Origin: Deroplatys truncata
Lineage: Eukaryota; Arthropoda; Insecta; Mantodea; Mantidae
DNA length: 64,000 bases
Assembly: GCA_030765065.1 (NCBI GenBank)
Contig: CM060985.1
Span: 177,198,096 to 177,262,095 of the forward strand
Direction: 5' to 3'
Made by a program: the position numbers and the translations under genes. Shown here piece by piece: positions 43,321 to 54,852 of this stretch (position 1 is the stretch's first letter; every line of letters starts with the position of its first letter). The notes below the pieces were generated by a model. That model worked only from the letters and a program-made list of their open reading frames with translations, was not told the DNA's origin and did not search any database.

Positions 43321-43984
43321 TTTAAAGATAACTGCCTTCCCATCTTCGTAAATGAAAGTGGGCTAGTGAGGCTAATGACTAACTGAAGGACAGAAAGCCT
43401 GTCGTGAGCCCGGTGTGTGAGGAACGGTTAGGTTTTATATGGAAAACCCCGCAGAATCCCGTCCCTGAGGGGTCATCTCGTTCGATTACGACGATGTTAA
43501 TGTAACATTAAGTTTAACACAATGTCAAAACTAACTGCGTTAACATCAATATCAAATCAACGTGTTAAACTTACACATCGTTTGGTGAAACCAGCCCTTA
43601 AAGAATTAATTTTAGGAACCGTTCTCCGCTCCGTTACTTGTGCGCAGTGAAAGAAGTGTTATTTTACGGGTATAATTATGTAAAGGGTGGGATTACAACT
43701 CGCCTCTAACAAAGCCATAGCGAACCTTTGATATGCAAACGCCCACTTAACAAATACGTGTACTACAAATTGCTGCCGTGTGCCAAAGGCTACGAGACCA
43801 GCTCTCCCACCTCCACCCTCAGTTAAAAAAAACTGGGTTAGCTGTCTAGTGCAAGGGCTGAAAAACACCTACCCTACCTGGGCTATCAATTGCGAAATCC
43901 TGACCAAGTAAATATCCCATGATATTGCAACTATACAATTTATGGATATGTACACAGTTAAGAATAAATGATGTTACAAATTTT
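43321..43984. other. mostly featureless; inverted repeat at 43498-43576
   Basis: TAAGTTTAACAC (about 43508) is exactly inverted as GTGTTAAACTTA (about 43562), within text ending GGTGAAACCAGCCCT at 43602, which resembles the end of an insect MITE. The rest shows nothing. Confidence 0.4.
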
Positions 43985-44244
43985 GCTGTGATACATTCAC
44001 ATGACATTCTCTACCCACTATCGTTTATTTCTATACAACTATAAACTAATCCTGCAAAAGGTTATTCTTCTGTCCGATTTAGCTTAATTCGGTTAGACGT
44101 ATGCATAATTAGATTCTTTGCCCATTTCATTATACCGAAAAAGGGAAAAGTGACAGTCAAATGTTTAAAAACTGGTATCTATACGCTGCCCTTGAAATTT
44201 CCTACTCTTTCCTTGACATAAGTGAAGCAACTAAATGATTAACA
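43985..44244 (-). mobile_element. ACTTTC element, type B 3' half
   Basis: TGTGATACATTCACATGACA, TTCTCTACCCACTATCGTTT and CTTTCCTTGACATAAGTGAA. Truncated; the next reversed copy starts at 44252. Confidence 0.65.
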
Positions 44245-44251
44245 CTTCAAA

Positions 44252-44797
44252 AGTCTGACATGATACATTCACATTACCTTCTCTAGCATCTATCGTTTAT
44301 TAATGCGTATACAAGATTATTTTCCTATCTACTTCACTTTAATAGAAATAAACCTTTAAAGAAATACCTGCATTACACGTTTAATTATGCACACAAATGG
44401 AACAGCGATAGTCAAATGTTTAATAACTGGACGCTATATACTGACCTTAAAATTGTATACTGTTTCATTGACATCGCGAGAAACACCTGAAAATTGAGGG
44501 ACTTAAAAAAATGACAGAGTATTGCACAAATCGAACCATTATTAACAGATATCTCGGAAATTGCTAATGCTATAAAAGGTTTATTGGAAATAATTTTCGC
44601 GTTTCTATAAGAACGAAATTCTTTGTGCAGCATATTTTCGTCGATCGCTTAACATTTACCGGTTATATAAGATTATACATAGCTTCTTCCAAATTAAGTG
44701 GGCTTCACAGGCTATTCCCAGAAAATTGAAGATATGCATCTTATTTGTAAGTATCTTTAATATATGGTATTTTAATCAGGATTCTTTGAGCCATGTT
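44252..44797 (-). mobile_element. ACTTTC element, type B, cut by the next copy
   Basis: TCTGACATGATACATTCACA, ACATCGCGAGAAACACCTGA, through GTCGATCGCTTAACATTTAC to GAGCCATG, where a forward copy is inserted. A reversed 5' remnant at 46513-46655 may be its other side. Confidence 0.7.
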
Positions 44798-44798
44798 T

Positions 44799-44926
44799 AC
44801 TTTCTCTACTACGTATAGTAAGTAGGGGAAGTATTGTATTCCACCCAAAAATTCGATACCGAGATTTCACCGGAAATACATGTTTTGAGACCTCCTGAAT
44901 CCAAAAAAAGCATTTTTGGAAACATG

Positions 44927-44964
<38 letters not shown>

Positions 44965-46509
44965 CAGCATATCAGAAACGAACAGTCGGATAAACACCAA
45001 ACTTGGTATTTAGGTTCAGTATCTTCCAGAGATGCGACACGAAGGTTTTCAAGAAAATACCCTCACCCCAGATTACCCTTTACATGCAACATTTTTTGAA
45101 AATTTTAATTTTCTCAAAAATGGCTCTGACGATTTTGAATAAAATATCATATGTTTAAGATATTTTCACGACAAACGAAATGTATATTTCGAATTTTCTG
45201 GGAATGTCTCCAAAAGTATTCTTCATTGTGAACGAATTTTGCAAAACTGGTAAACCATAAGAGATAGACAAAATTTTTCTACACAAAAATGTAGACCTTG
45301 TTAAAATACACAATTTATTGTCATATACATTTTTTGTTGTTGAGTGAACCATTTTCGAGATATTGCTTGTTATTCCCTTAAATTTTCCAATACTTATACG
45401 TTTTCTCAAATGGAAACTCGTTATTCATTTTTTTTGTCCTGGTAATGCAAAGAGAATGGAATGCGCCACATAGCAACCAGCTCTTAAAATATTTGACTAT
45501 CGCTTAAATCCTACCAATTGACGCAGTTATTTGTATCACAAAAATGTAAATGTCAGAGTGATTGTAGTGTGAATATGCATTGTTGTGTGACATTGATTTG
45601 AGATGTTTGTTGATTGTAAGCATTGTCGAGAAGTGGGTTTATACGGCCTTACTGAAAGTGACAATAATAGCGTGCAATAATGTAGCGAGGGGGTGAGCTG
45701 TTTATCATTATTAGAGACGAGCAAATGACGTGAGAGTGGCGCGTTTTTCTTAGAATTTGCTGGAACATTTTTTCCCAGAGCATATGTTTTCGTAATTTTC
45801 ATTGGATATAAATATAGACGCTAATGTTGGCGCGTTTTATTAACCAATAGCAGCTCGGTTATAATCTTTAGGCATATTGGGGCGAGGAAGTATAAATTCA
45901 GTGTCAGAATCAAGTTTCACGTAGTTCAACGAAGGCATTCATTGAGTGTGCATCGCACGAAGTTCATCAAGGTTACGCGTAGCAAATTTATGAAAAATCT
46001 CTCGTGTCGTAAAGTTAATTACACAAAAAGTTGAAGTACGCGAATTAATAATGGGCAGTAAAGAAGTTATTATAACAGTTTCAGTTTGGCGAGCGTCAAG
46101 ATTAATAGGTGAAAGTGAATAATGTGTTACGATAATAAAAGTGTAAAACAAATTTTTTATCAAGTGTTATCTTTGGATAAAAACTCCTTTCCGTTTACAC
46201 ACCTGTATAAGATAAGTGCTTGACCGAGAAATCATAGCTAGCCGGAGGACAGTGAACCCAATATTAAATACAATAACAGGCGCTCAGCAAAAGATAACAC
46301 GAAGTGACCGCGTCAAATTGTCTTTCATACATGCGGCAGATAAACAGTAGCATCTTTGGAACACAAACAATAATACCGCCGCACAATTCCCCTTGCATCT
46401 ACAAGAAAATTAACATCTCGATTAACATGAAGCATATGGAGAATAAGCGTTTGTAAAAATAGTTTGTACAAGAGTAGAGAATGTGATGTTAGTGTAAACA
46501 CATCATATT
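44799..46509 (+). mobile_element. ACTTTC element, type A, complete, split by a solo LTR-like insertion
   Basis: Starts ACTTTCTCTACTACGTATAG; (GT)n at about 44932-44961. The left block ends CGCTTAAATCCTACCAATTG. The right block resumes ATTCCCCTTGCATCTACAAG (46386) and ends AGTAGAGAATGTGATGTTAG...CATCATATTTTT. Confidence 0.85.
45521..46315 (+). mobile_element. solo LTR-like insertion, copy 2 (about 795 bp)
   Basis: Alignable over its whole length with 32062-32964. AATTG occurs at 45516-45520 and 46316-46320, parallel to the AATTC duplication of copy 1; including neighbouring bases, the termini TGACGC and GCGTCA are inverse. CCAAT (45843) and TATAAATT (45891) are conserved. The segment 46321-46384 has no counterpart in copy 1 and lies before the host resumes; alternatively the insertion extends to 46384 with AATT duplicates (45516-45519, 46385-46388). 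Confidence 0.65.
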
Positions 46510-46512
46510 TTT

Positions 46513-46655
46513 AGTTATGCTGTTCAAAGACACACAGACAGACACAGACAAGAAGCTTTTTCTAAAAGGAAATCCTTTCAGGGGGCCACGAAGCCATGAA
46601 CTTTCCGGTGCAATACAATACTCTACGCTACTCTACTGTACGTAGTAGAGAAAAT
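46513..46655 (-). mobile_element. ACTTTC element, 5' end fragment
   Basis: AGTTATGCTGTTCAAAGACA, GACAGACACAGACAAG, then TGTACGTAGTAGAGAAAAT. Only the 5' 140 bp remain. Confidence 0.65.
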
Positions 46656-46832
46656 AAACATAATAAAAGTATTGAACTCGCAAGCAAATAGTAACACATA
46701 TCTCGGAGATGGCTATGTGACAAAAAGGTTATTGGAAATAAACTGTGTTTTAATGAAGATTCTACACGTTCTAGGTGGCAAGTGCCGGTCTATCTCTAAA
46801 GTTTACCAGCAATGCAAAAGTATACAAAACTA

Positions 46833-47456
46833 ATCTGATATCATACATTCACATGACTTTCTCCAACCTCTATCACTTACCAGTGAGTATACAAACTATT
46901 TTTGCTAAAGCTTATTTTTATATCTACTATATTTTTTTTCAAATAAACCTTTACAGAAACAGCTACATTACACATTTCGTTATAAATACAAAGAGAACAG
47001 CGATAGTCAAATATTTAACAACTGAACGCTATATGCTGGCCTTAAAATTCCACACTGTTTCCATGACATCGCGAGAAACAACTGAAAATCGATGCGACTT
47101 TAAAATGAGGATACCTCAGAAACGGCTTATGTCACAAAAACTTATTTTAAGCAAATTGACTGTTTTATAGGGATCCACATTTTTTGTACCTACGTTTTCG
47201 TCTCCGGTTAACATTTACAAGTTATACTAAATTACACAAAATACCTTCTGAATAAAGAGAACTTTCTAGGTTATCCCAGAAGCTTCAAGGCATAAATTAT
47301 ATTTTTCATGTCAATATCTTTCATATATAGTATTTTAATCAAAATTATTAAACCATTTTTTAGAACATCAAAGTTCTCGAAAAATGTTTAATGTTAAAGG
47401 TACTTAGAGTGAGGTATTTTCTTGAAGTTTGGTATTTACCCTACTTTTCGTTTGTA
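46833..47456 (-). mobile_element. ACTTTC element, type B, 5' end missing
   Basis: TCTGATATCATACATTCACA, ATGACTTTCTCCAACCTCTA, GAACGCTATATGCTGGCCTT, on to TTCTTGAAGTTTGGTATTTA. Ends near 47456. Confidence 0.7.
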
Positions 47457-47508
47457 TACCCACTAATAATGATAAGAGGATAGAGAAAGTCATGTGAATG
47501 TAGCATCA
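47457..47508 (+). mobile_element. ACTTTC element, type B 3' terminus (52 bp)
   Basis: ACCCACTAATAATGATAAGA, GGATAGAGAAAGTCATGTGA and AGCATCAGATTTT. Only the terminus is present. Confidence 0.6.
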
Positions 47509-47556
47509 GATTTTGAAACATCTGATTATCGCCCACTCTATCCTTTTTATACCTAA

Positions 47557-49393
47557 AACATCTGTTGTGTTGCACTCACATGACTTTCTCTACTCTTGTA
47601 CAAACAATTTGTACCAACTCTTATTCTCCATCTATTTCATATTACTCGAGATAAACATATGCAGAAACGATCTTTTGACATGCAAAGAGAATTACATTTT
47701 ACACATAGCGACCGGTTCTAAAATATTTGACTATCGCTTAAGGCGTACTATGTTCCCCTTGTTTTGTATTCGCAAGGGCAATATAGAAATACAGTAGCCT
47801 TTAAGCACATACATATCTCTTAATAGCTGGTTGCTAGGTGCAGCACAATTCTATTTGCCACAGATTAATGCTCTTTGCATATCGAAGACAAAAAATTGAA
47901 TAACGAATTCCCATTTGAGAAAATGTGTTCAAAAATTGAAAGGAATAACAAGCAATATCTCGAAAATGGTTCACTCAAAACAAACAATATATATAACATA
48001 AATTGTGTATTTTAACGCGATCTACGTTGTTTGTGTAGTAAAATTTGGTGCATCTCTTATGGTTTACCAGTTATGCAAAATTCGTTCACAATGAAGAATA
48101 CTTTTGGAGGCATTCCCAGAAAATTCAAGATATACACTTTATTTGTCATGAAAATATCTTAAACATATGATATTTTAATCAAAATCGTTAGAGCCCTTTT
48201 AAAGAAAATTTAAATTTTCGAAAAATGTTCCATGTAAAGGGTAATCTGGGGTGGGGGCATTTTCTTGGAAACATTCGTGTCGCATCCTTGGAAGATACTG
48301 AACCTAAATACCAAGTTTGGTGTTTATCTGACTGTTCCTTTCTGAGTTATGCTGTTCACACACACATGTACATGTTTCCAAAAATGATTTTTACTTTCTC
48401 TACTACGTATAGTAAGTAGGGGAAGTATTGCATTCCACCCAAAAATTCGATACCGAGATTTCACCGGAAATACATGTTTTGAGACCTTCTGAATCCAAAA
48501 AAAGCATTTTTGGAAACATGTCCGTGTGTGTGTCTGTGTGTGTGTGTGTGTGTCTGTGTGTGTGTGTGTCTGTGTGTGTGTGTGTCTGTGAACAGCATAA
48601 CTCAAAAACGAACAGTCGGAGACGCACCAAACTTGGTATTTAGGTTCAGTATCTTCCAGAGATGCGACACGAAGGTTTTCAAGAAAATCCCCCCACCCCA
48701 GACTACCCTTTACATGGAAGATTTTTCGAAAATTTTAATTTTCTCAAAAATGGCTCTAACGATTTTGATGAAAATATCATATGTTTAAGATAATGTCATG
48801 AGAAATGAAATGTATATCTCCAATTTTCTGGGAATGTCTCCAAAAGTATTCTTCATTGTGAACGACTTTTGCATAACTGGTAAACCATAAGAGATAGACA
48901 AAATTTTACTACACAAAAAATGTAGATCGCGTTAAAATACACAACTTATGTCATATACATTTCTTTTGTTGAGTGAACCGTTTTCGAGATATTGCTTGTT
49001 ATTTCCTTAAATTTTCCAATACTTATACTTTTTCTCAAATTCGTTATTCATTTTTTTTATGTCCTGGACATGCAAAGAGAATGGAATGCGCCACATAGCA
49101 ACCAGCGTTAAAATATTTGACTATCGCTTAAAAGCTAGCATATTCCCCTTGCATCTACAAGAAAATTAGCAATAAGTTTGACATCTCGATATCTCGTTTA
49201 ACCTGAAGCATATGGAGAATAGGCGTTTGTAAAATTAGATTGTACAAGAGTAGAGAAAGTCATGTGAGTGTAACACATCAGATTTTTTTTGGATTCAAGT
49301 GGTCTCAAAACATGTATTTCCGATGAAATCTCGGTATCGAGTTTTTTTGTGGAATACAATACTTCCCCTACTTACTATACGTAGTAGAGAAAT
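47557..49393 (-). mobile_element. ACTTTC element, type A2, host of a nested forward copy
   Basis: The left block, 47557-48392, runs from ATCTGTTGTGTTGCACTCAC to ATGTTTCCAAAAATGATTTT. The right block, 49283-49393, runs from TTTTTTTTGGATTCAAGTGG to ACGTAGTAGAGAAAT. A2 3' half: GGCAATATAGAAATACAGTA and GCTGGTTGCTAGGTGCAGCA plus the second module (ACATAGCGACCGGTTCTAAA). Confidence 0.85.
48393..49282 (+). mobile_element. ACTTTC element, type A, nested (890 bp)
   Basis: ACTTTCTCTACTACGTATAG after ATTTTT; (GT)n with CTGTG interruptions at about 48523-48590; ends AGTAGAGAAAGTCATGTGAG...CATCAGA, then T8GGATTC of the host. Among the best preserved copies. Confidence 0.9.
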
Positions 49394-50106
49394 TAAAAAC
49401 GAAATGTATAATTAAATTTTTCCTCGACTATCAAGAATTAGACAGAGGCACAAGCCTTTTTATGGATGGTTTGTAGAAGAGTGGGTGGAGAAATTCATGT
49501 GAATTTAATAACTGAATATTTTATTAAATAGGTAAGGTTCTTTACAGCTCCTATCTAATACCGTTTTGCATTTTAAGTATAAGATGTCCTCTGAAGTATA
49601 CGGTGCTGGTTTTCTTTTCCTATTCTGCACTTCGCTGCATCTGAAGGGAGGGAAAGAGGCTTCTGAGAAAAAAGTTATTTTAGATTCCCCAAAACGGACC
49701 ATAGAGGGACCACCAAGTTCTTTTATCTTATGAATAACTTCTACAAGAGTCCTCCACAAAACTTGAGCTGCCTCTATTATGTAAAACTATCACGGAGTAA
49801 CATGGAAACTTTGTGGCGAGCTCTGGTGATCGTAAAAACCTTCACATGGCTTCTATATGTCCGACTCTCTAGGTCAAAGAGAAACCTGGTTTTGTTCCTG
49901 CTGCAGATAAGATGATTTCACAGTTCCCTATCCCTAACCTTATTAACAGTGCTAGATATTCTTATTACATCTATCACGCGATGTCCTACTAGAAATTTGT
50001 GTTAAAATTGGGACCCTATTTGCTACTCCAGTCAAACGAAATTGCGGAATATATTATAAAAAATATTATTTCATCTATTACTCCTATATAATATTACAAG
50101 TTATGT
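49394..50106. other. no recognisable feature
   Basis: About 700 bp. An 84-codon minus frame (49505-49759) and a 61-codon plus frame (49730-49915) have no family signature. Confidence 0.45.
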
Positions 50107-50963
50107 TGCATTCCATCCAAAATACGCTACTGAAGTTTCATCTGATATGCATGTTTTGAGCCCCCTTAATAAAAGATCCATTTTTGGAAAAGAGCTTAAC
50201 TCAAAAACACATTGGATTGGTATCTAAATTCAGTATTTTCCAGAGGTACGACACGAAAATCTGTCTACCTAAGTCAGCCCTATACATGTAGCATTTCTCA
50301 TAACTTTTTATTTTCTAAAAATATTTCAGGGTTGTTTTAAGTTCCATTTATAACTATATTGGTGTTATCGACAGCCTTTCCTTTGGAATTTATTGCCTAT
50401 TGGCAATTGTGTTAACTGTGTTACTCTTGTCGTTGGGTTTCTTGGATTCTTTTTAATCACTTGAACACACACACACATACATTCATATTCTCATTCACAC
50501 TTCCAGACTCTTGAGAGGGTTGGGGATAATCTTGGCTAGAGAAAAAGTCCCACTCCCAGGCGGGAATCCATCCCGGGACCCCTCGCACAGCAGACAGTTT
50601 CTCTACCAAATGAGTTACTGGGCCAATATTTCAGGATTTTGATTTATCTACAATATGTTTAAGATATTTAATGGCAAATAAATTGAATACCTATCTTAAA
50701 CTGTACGTTAAGCGATAGGCAAAGACGTACTGAAAAAAACTTTAAACACACAATTTATTTCAAATAACCTTTTTAATGCATCCGCCACTTCCGAGATATT
50801 CGTCGTTCATGGTTCGAATTGTTCAATACTTAGGCATCCCTTTCAAGAACTGTGTTTCAGTTTTTCTCGCGATGTCATGGAAACAGTATGGAATTTTAAG
50901 GCCAGCATATAGCGTCCAGTTGTTAAACATTTGACTATCGTTGTTCCCTTTATATGTATAAAA
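50107..50963 (+). mobile_element. ACTTTC element, type B, split by SINE-2 and cut by a reversed copy
   Basis: GCATTCCATCCAAAATACGC near 50110 (5' terminus missing), AAACACATTGGATTGGTATC; SINE-2 at 50331; resumes ATTTTGATTTATCTACAATA; type B half up to GACTATCGTTGTTCCCTTTA. A reversed copy is inserted at TATAAAAA. Confidence 0.75.
50331..50624 (-). mobile_element. SINE-2, complete, with 11-bp target duplication
   Basis: The 294-bp insertion is flanked by AATATTTCAGG at 50320-50330 and 50625-50635. On the minus strand the head AGTAACTCATTTGGTAGAG (A-box-like) and GGGATGGATTCCCGCC (B-box-like) mark a tRNA-derived SINE. The body contains CTCTAGCC-type text, an (AC) tract at about 50466-50477 and the near-hairpin TTGCCTATTGGCAA. 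A second copy lies at 3718-3930. Confidence 0.85.
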
Positions 50964-51906
50964 ATCTGATGTGTTACACTCACATGACTTTCTCTACTCT
51001 TGTACAAACTATTCTTACAAACTCTTATTCTCCATCTCTTTAATATTAATCGAGATAAACATTTGCAGAAACGATCTTTTGGCATGTAAAGAGAATTACA
51101 TTTTACACATAGTGACCAGTTCTAAAAATATTTGACTATCGCTTAAGGCGTACTATGTTCCCCTTGTTTTGTATTCGCAAGGGCAATATAGAAATACAGT
51201 AGCCTTTAAGCACATACATATCTCTTAATAGCTGGTTGCTAGGTGCAGCACCATTCCCTTTGCCACAGATTAATACTCTTTGCATATCCAAGACAAAAAA
51301 AATGAATAACGAATTCCCATTTGAGAAAATAAGCATTGAACAATTTAAGGGAATAACAAGCAATATCTAGAAAATGGTTCACTCAACAAAAAAATGTATA
51401 TGACATAAATTGTGTATTTTAACGCGATCTACATTTTATGTGAAGTGAAACTTTGTCTACCTCTTATGGTTTACCAGTTATGCAAAAGTCGTTCGCAATG
51501 AAGAATACTTTTGGAGACATTCGCAGAAAATTCAAGATATACATTTTATTTGTCATGAAAATATCTTAAACATATGACATTTTAATCGAAATCGTTAGAG
51601 CCATTTTTGAGAAAATTAAAATTTTCGATAAGTGTTCGATGTAAAGGGTAATTTAGGGTGGGGGATTTTCTTGATAACCTTCGTGTCGCATCTCTGGAAG
51701 ATACTGAACCTAAGTACCAAGTTTGGTGTTTATCCGACTGTTCGTTTTGAGTTATGCTGTTCACAGACACACACACGGACATGTTTCCAAAAATGCTTTT
51801 TTTGGATTCAGGGGACCTCAAAACAAATATTCTGGTGAAATCTCGGCATCAAATTTTATGGTGGAATACAATACTTGCCCTAGTTACTATACGTAGTAGA
51901 GAAAGT
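50964..51906 (-). mobile_element. ACTTTC element, type A2, full length (943 bp)
   Basis: ATCTGATGTGTTACACTCAC to ACGTAGTAGAGAAAGT, flanked by AAAAA on both sides. Clear A2 arrangement: AAGGCGTACTATGTTCCCCT, GGCAATATAGAAATACAGTA and GCACCATTCCCTTTGCCACA. Confidence 0.88.
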
Positions 51907-51909
51907 AAA

Positions 51910-52075
51910 AAAGCTTATATGTTACATTCACGAAACATCCTCTAACGTGTATCATTTATAAGAGGGCATCCAAATTGTTCTTGAAACGTTTATTGTCCTA
52001 TCTACTGCATTTTATTTGAGATAAACCTTTGCAGAAATACTCTACTACACATTTAATTATAGTATAAAAGGACCT
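51910..52075 (-). mobile_element. ACTTTC element, type B 3' end fragment
   Basis: TTATATGTTACATTCACGAA, ACATCCTCTAACGTGTATCA and TGAGATAAACCTTTGCAGAA. Diverged fragment. Confidence 0.5.
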
Positions 52076-52329
52076 ATTATCTATTTGTTGAAAAAATAAA
52101 TACTGAGAGGTACAAAAACGGTTTGAATAATTTTTTGTACAGCGGACCAACGTTGAATGTCTGTCTGGATTTTTTCACCCACTCTGCTTTTGTCGTATAT
52201 CTGATGAGTCGTCAAATTTAATTCAGGAGGTTTTAGAAGATAAGGTAATTAGTAAAGAATTATTGCCCCAAAACTACAGGCGAATATTTCAGTTAATTTC
52301 GAATATTGAACTCTCCAGTACCAAACAAG

Positions 52330-52620
52330 TGGCGCCGTGGCCACGTGTGCGATTCGCATTCAAATCCCAGGGCTGACCAACCTAATTAATGGTTTCTTTC
52401 ACGTTTTTCCTCGGTCACTAGGAAAATGCTGGGTGGGATAATTTGATGCGTGAATTTTCGATTTACCCTATCTTTACTATATTTCATTTCCTTATTCTTC
52501 CCCGACAAACCAGGCATTGAGCGAAACACCCATGTTGGAATGCTATGATCCGTAGTTTACTGGCTCCTCCGCTGTCTACTGGCCAAAACCAATTTCTTGT
52601 AAGTCCTTGGGGGAGTAAGT
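52330..52620 (+). mobile_element. SINE-1-related copy, diverged
   Basis: CGTGGCCACGTGTGCGATTC and CATTCAAATCCCAGGGCTGA (B-box-like) followed by CGTTTTTCCTCGGTCAC and AGGAAAATGCTGGGTGGGAT, matching the SINE-1 body. Otherwise poorly conserved. Confidence 0.5.
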
Positions 52621-52724
52621 CGAACTAAGAGGAAGTAATCTGTTAAAGAAGAACAATTCTTCAGAGTAAATGAAAAATGTACTGAAAAGCATGGCTGAAA
52701 TATGTTAATAAGGATGGACAGCAT

Positions 52725-52941
52725 TTCCAGTAATGATGGGAAATTACCACTATTTCTCGACAGTCCATAATCGATACCCTTTTATATAAAAAAAGTATAA
52801 AGACGGCAGCTTGTTTACTTATTTATTTCTTTATTAGTAATTTTCTGTGTATAACCACACGTAACATTTTCACATTTTCTATATTGTGTGCTAATTCCGA
52901 AAATTGTTCACGTTTGACATTCTCCAGTTGACAGAAAATTT
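52725..52941 (+). repeat. unnamed repeat Y, copy 2
   Basis: CACTATTTCTCGACAGTCCA, TATTAGTAATTTTCTGTGTA and TGCTAATTCCGAAAATTGTT match 21843-22046. It ends CAGTTGACAGAAAA directly before an ACTTTC 5' end, as does copy 1. Confidence 0.5.
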
Positions 52942-52943
52942 TT

Positions 52944-53773
52944 ACTTTCTCTACTACGTATAGTAAGTAGGGGAGTATTGTATTCCAACCAAAAATTCTA
53001 TACCGAGATTTCACTGGAAATATATATTTTGAGGTGCACTGAATGCATATAAATCATTTTTGGAAACATGTCCGCGTGTGTGACTTTGAACAGTATAACT
53101 CAGAAACGAACAGTCGGATAAACACGAAACTTGGTATTTAGGTTCAGTATCTTCCAGAGATGCGACACGAAGGTTTTCAAGAAAATCCCCCCACCCCAGA
53201 TTTTCCTTGCCATGGAACATTTTTCGAAAATTTTAATTTTCTTAAAACTGGCTCTAACGATTTTGATTTAAATATCATATGTTTAAGATATTTTCATAAC
53301 AAATGAAATCTATATCTCGAATTTTCTGGGAATCTCTCCAAAAGTATTCTTCATTGTGAAGGACTTTTGCATAACTGGTAAACCATAAGAGATAGACAAA
53401 ATTTTACTACACAAAGAATGTAGATCGCGTTAAAATACACAATTTATGTCATATACAATTTTTTTTGAGTGAACCATTTTCGAGATATTGCTTGCTATTT
53501 TCTTAAATTTTTCAATACTTATACTATTTATCAAATGGAAATTCGTTCTTCATTTTTTTGTCCTGTTAATACAAAGAGAATGGAATACTGGACGTAGCAA
53601 CCAACTCTTAAAATATTTGACTATCACTTAAAGCCTACCAATTCCCCTTGCACCTATAAGAAAATTAGCAATAAGATTAACATCTCGATTAACATGAAGC
53701 ATATGGAGAATAAGCGTTTGTAAAAATAGTTTGTACAAGAGTAGAGAAAGTCATGTGAGTGTAACACATTAGA
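52944..53773 (+). mobile_element. ACTTTC element, type A, full length (about 830 bp)
   Basis: ACTTTCTCTACTACGTATAG after TTTTT; short GT tract (GTCCGCGTGTGTGACTTTG); ends AGTAGAGAAAGTCATGTGAG...CATTAGAC then TTTTTT. Confidence 0.88.
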
Positions 53774-53940
53774 CTTTTTTATCTTGATAATGCCACAGGT
53801 TATATATTGGTTTAACTCAGAGCATGTAAGAATTATAAGGTCGAACAGACCCAGTTATCAAACATCTACATTCAAAACTAATCTTAATCCAACATCGAGG
53901 TCATAATCTTTTTTTCAATATGAACTTTATTGCCGGTAGA

Positions 53941-53963
53941 GACTCCTACTCCTACTCCTACTC

Positions 53964-53996
<33 letters not shown>

Positions 53997-54020
53997 ATAA
54001 TAATAATAATAATAATAATA
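53941..54020. repeat. compound microsatellite
   Basis: Five CTCCTA-type units pass into (CTA)n and then (ATA/AAT)n over 80 bp. Flanking sequence up to 54571 shows no other feature. Confidence 0.9.
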
Positions 54021-54674
54021 AATATTTCCATGCGCTGTATTCTCTCAGATCATAAGTTCTGATTTGTTTCTGCTGGATTCACAGACTTTGCTCACCGGAG
54101 TAGGTAAATGTAATGGCTGAGATTGAGTCACCAAGCCTGGCTATCGCAGAAACGTCATTTACCGCGTTAGCTGAATCAGCTTCATTCACAAGTGAGTGAA
54201 CGCTGCATGTTACGCGAATTCCTTCCCCCATTGTTTTACACCTTTTCATATAGACACAAGAGTCTATGGAATGTTGATTGATTCACCCACAGGAAGCGCA
54301 GTCAAGAACTATAGCCCACCAGCTTTTTGTACACGCGTACGAGGCAATAACGAAGTCTGACTCCTTTAATTCTTTATCTAACAAAGTTAAACTCAACACC
54401 TTTCAATAATGCCAATCTTAAAAGTTTAAGAATGTCGAAAAAGTATCGAAGGTTTACTTCAAATTACTAGACATACTTCCATACTACCGGGTATCGAGAG
54501 TATCGGGGTTCCATACCAATTTCCAAAATATGATAAGGCATATGATTTTCATAATCGTAATTGCAAACATAGAGTAGTTAAATTATATTCGAACCCATTC
54601 GCGGCCTCTCTCTACTCCGCGAGACAGCTAGCAGTCGCCGGGGAAATTACGCCAGTAGAGGCGGACTAAACACC

Positions 54675-54785
54675 TTACAATTGATGCTGGAAATGTTGAC
54701 CCGCTCTCAAACAGGCGGCATATCTCGTGTAAATATTCTCGGTCTCTCTCCGAAGCTCAGCAGCAGGAATTCTTGTGATGAAACG
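54675..54785 (-). pseudogene. transposase C-terminus, left arm
   Basis: The minus-strand reading TRIPAAELRRETENIYTRYA and on to FQHQL with a stop at 54675 duplicates the C-terminus found in the right arm (TRIPAAELRRVSENIYTRYA). It is the inverted partner of the gene end at 55165-55265. Confidence 0.8.
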
Positions 54786-54852
54786 CCTCATTATGATCAG
54801 AAAATTTGAGTGTGGTGTGCGATAAGTGCTATAAGAATAATAGCGACAATAT

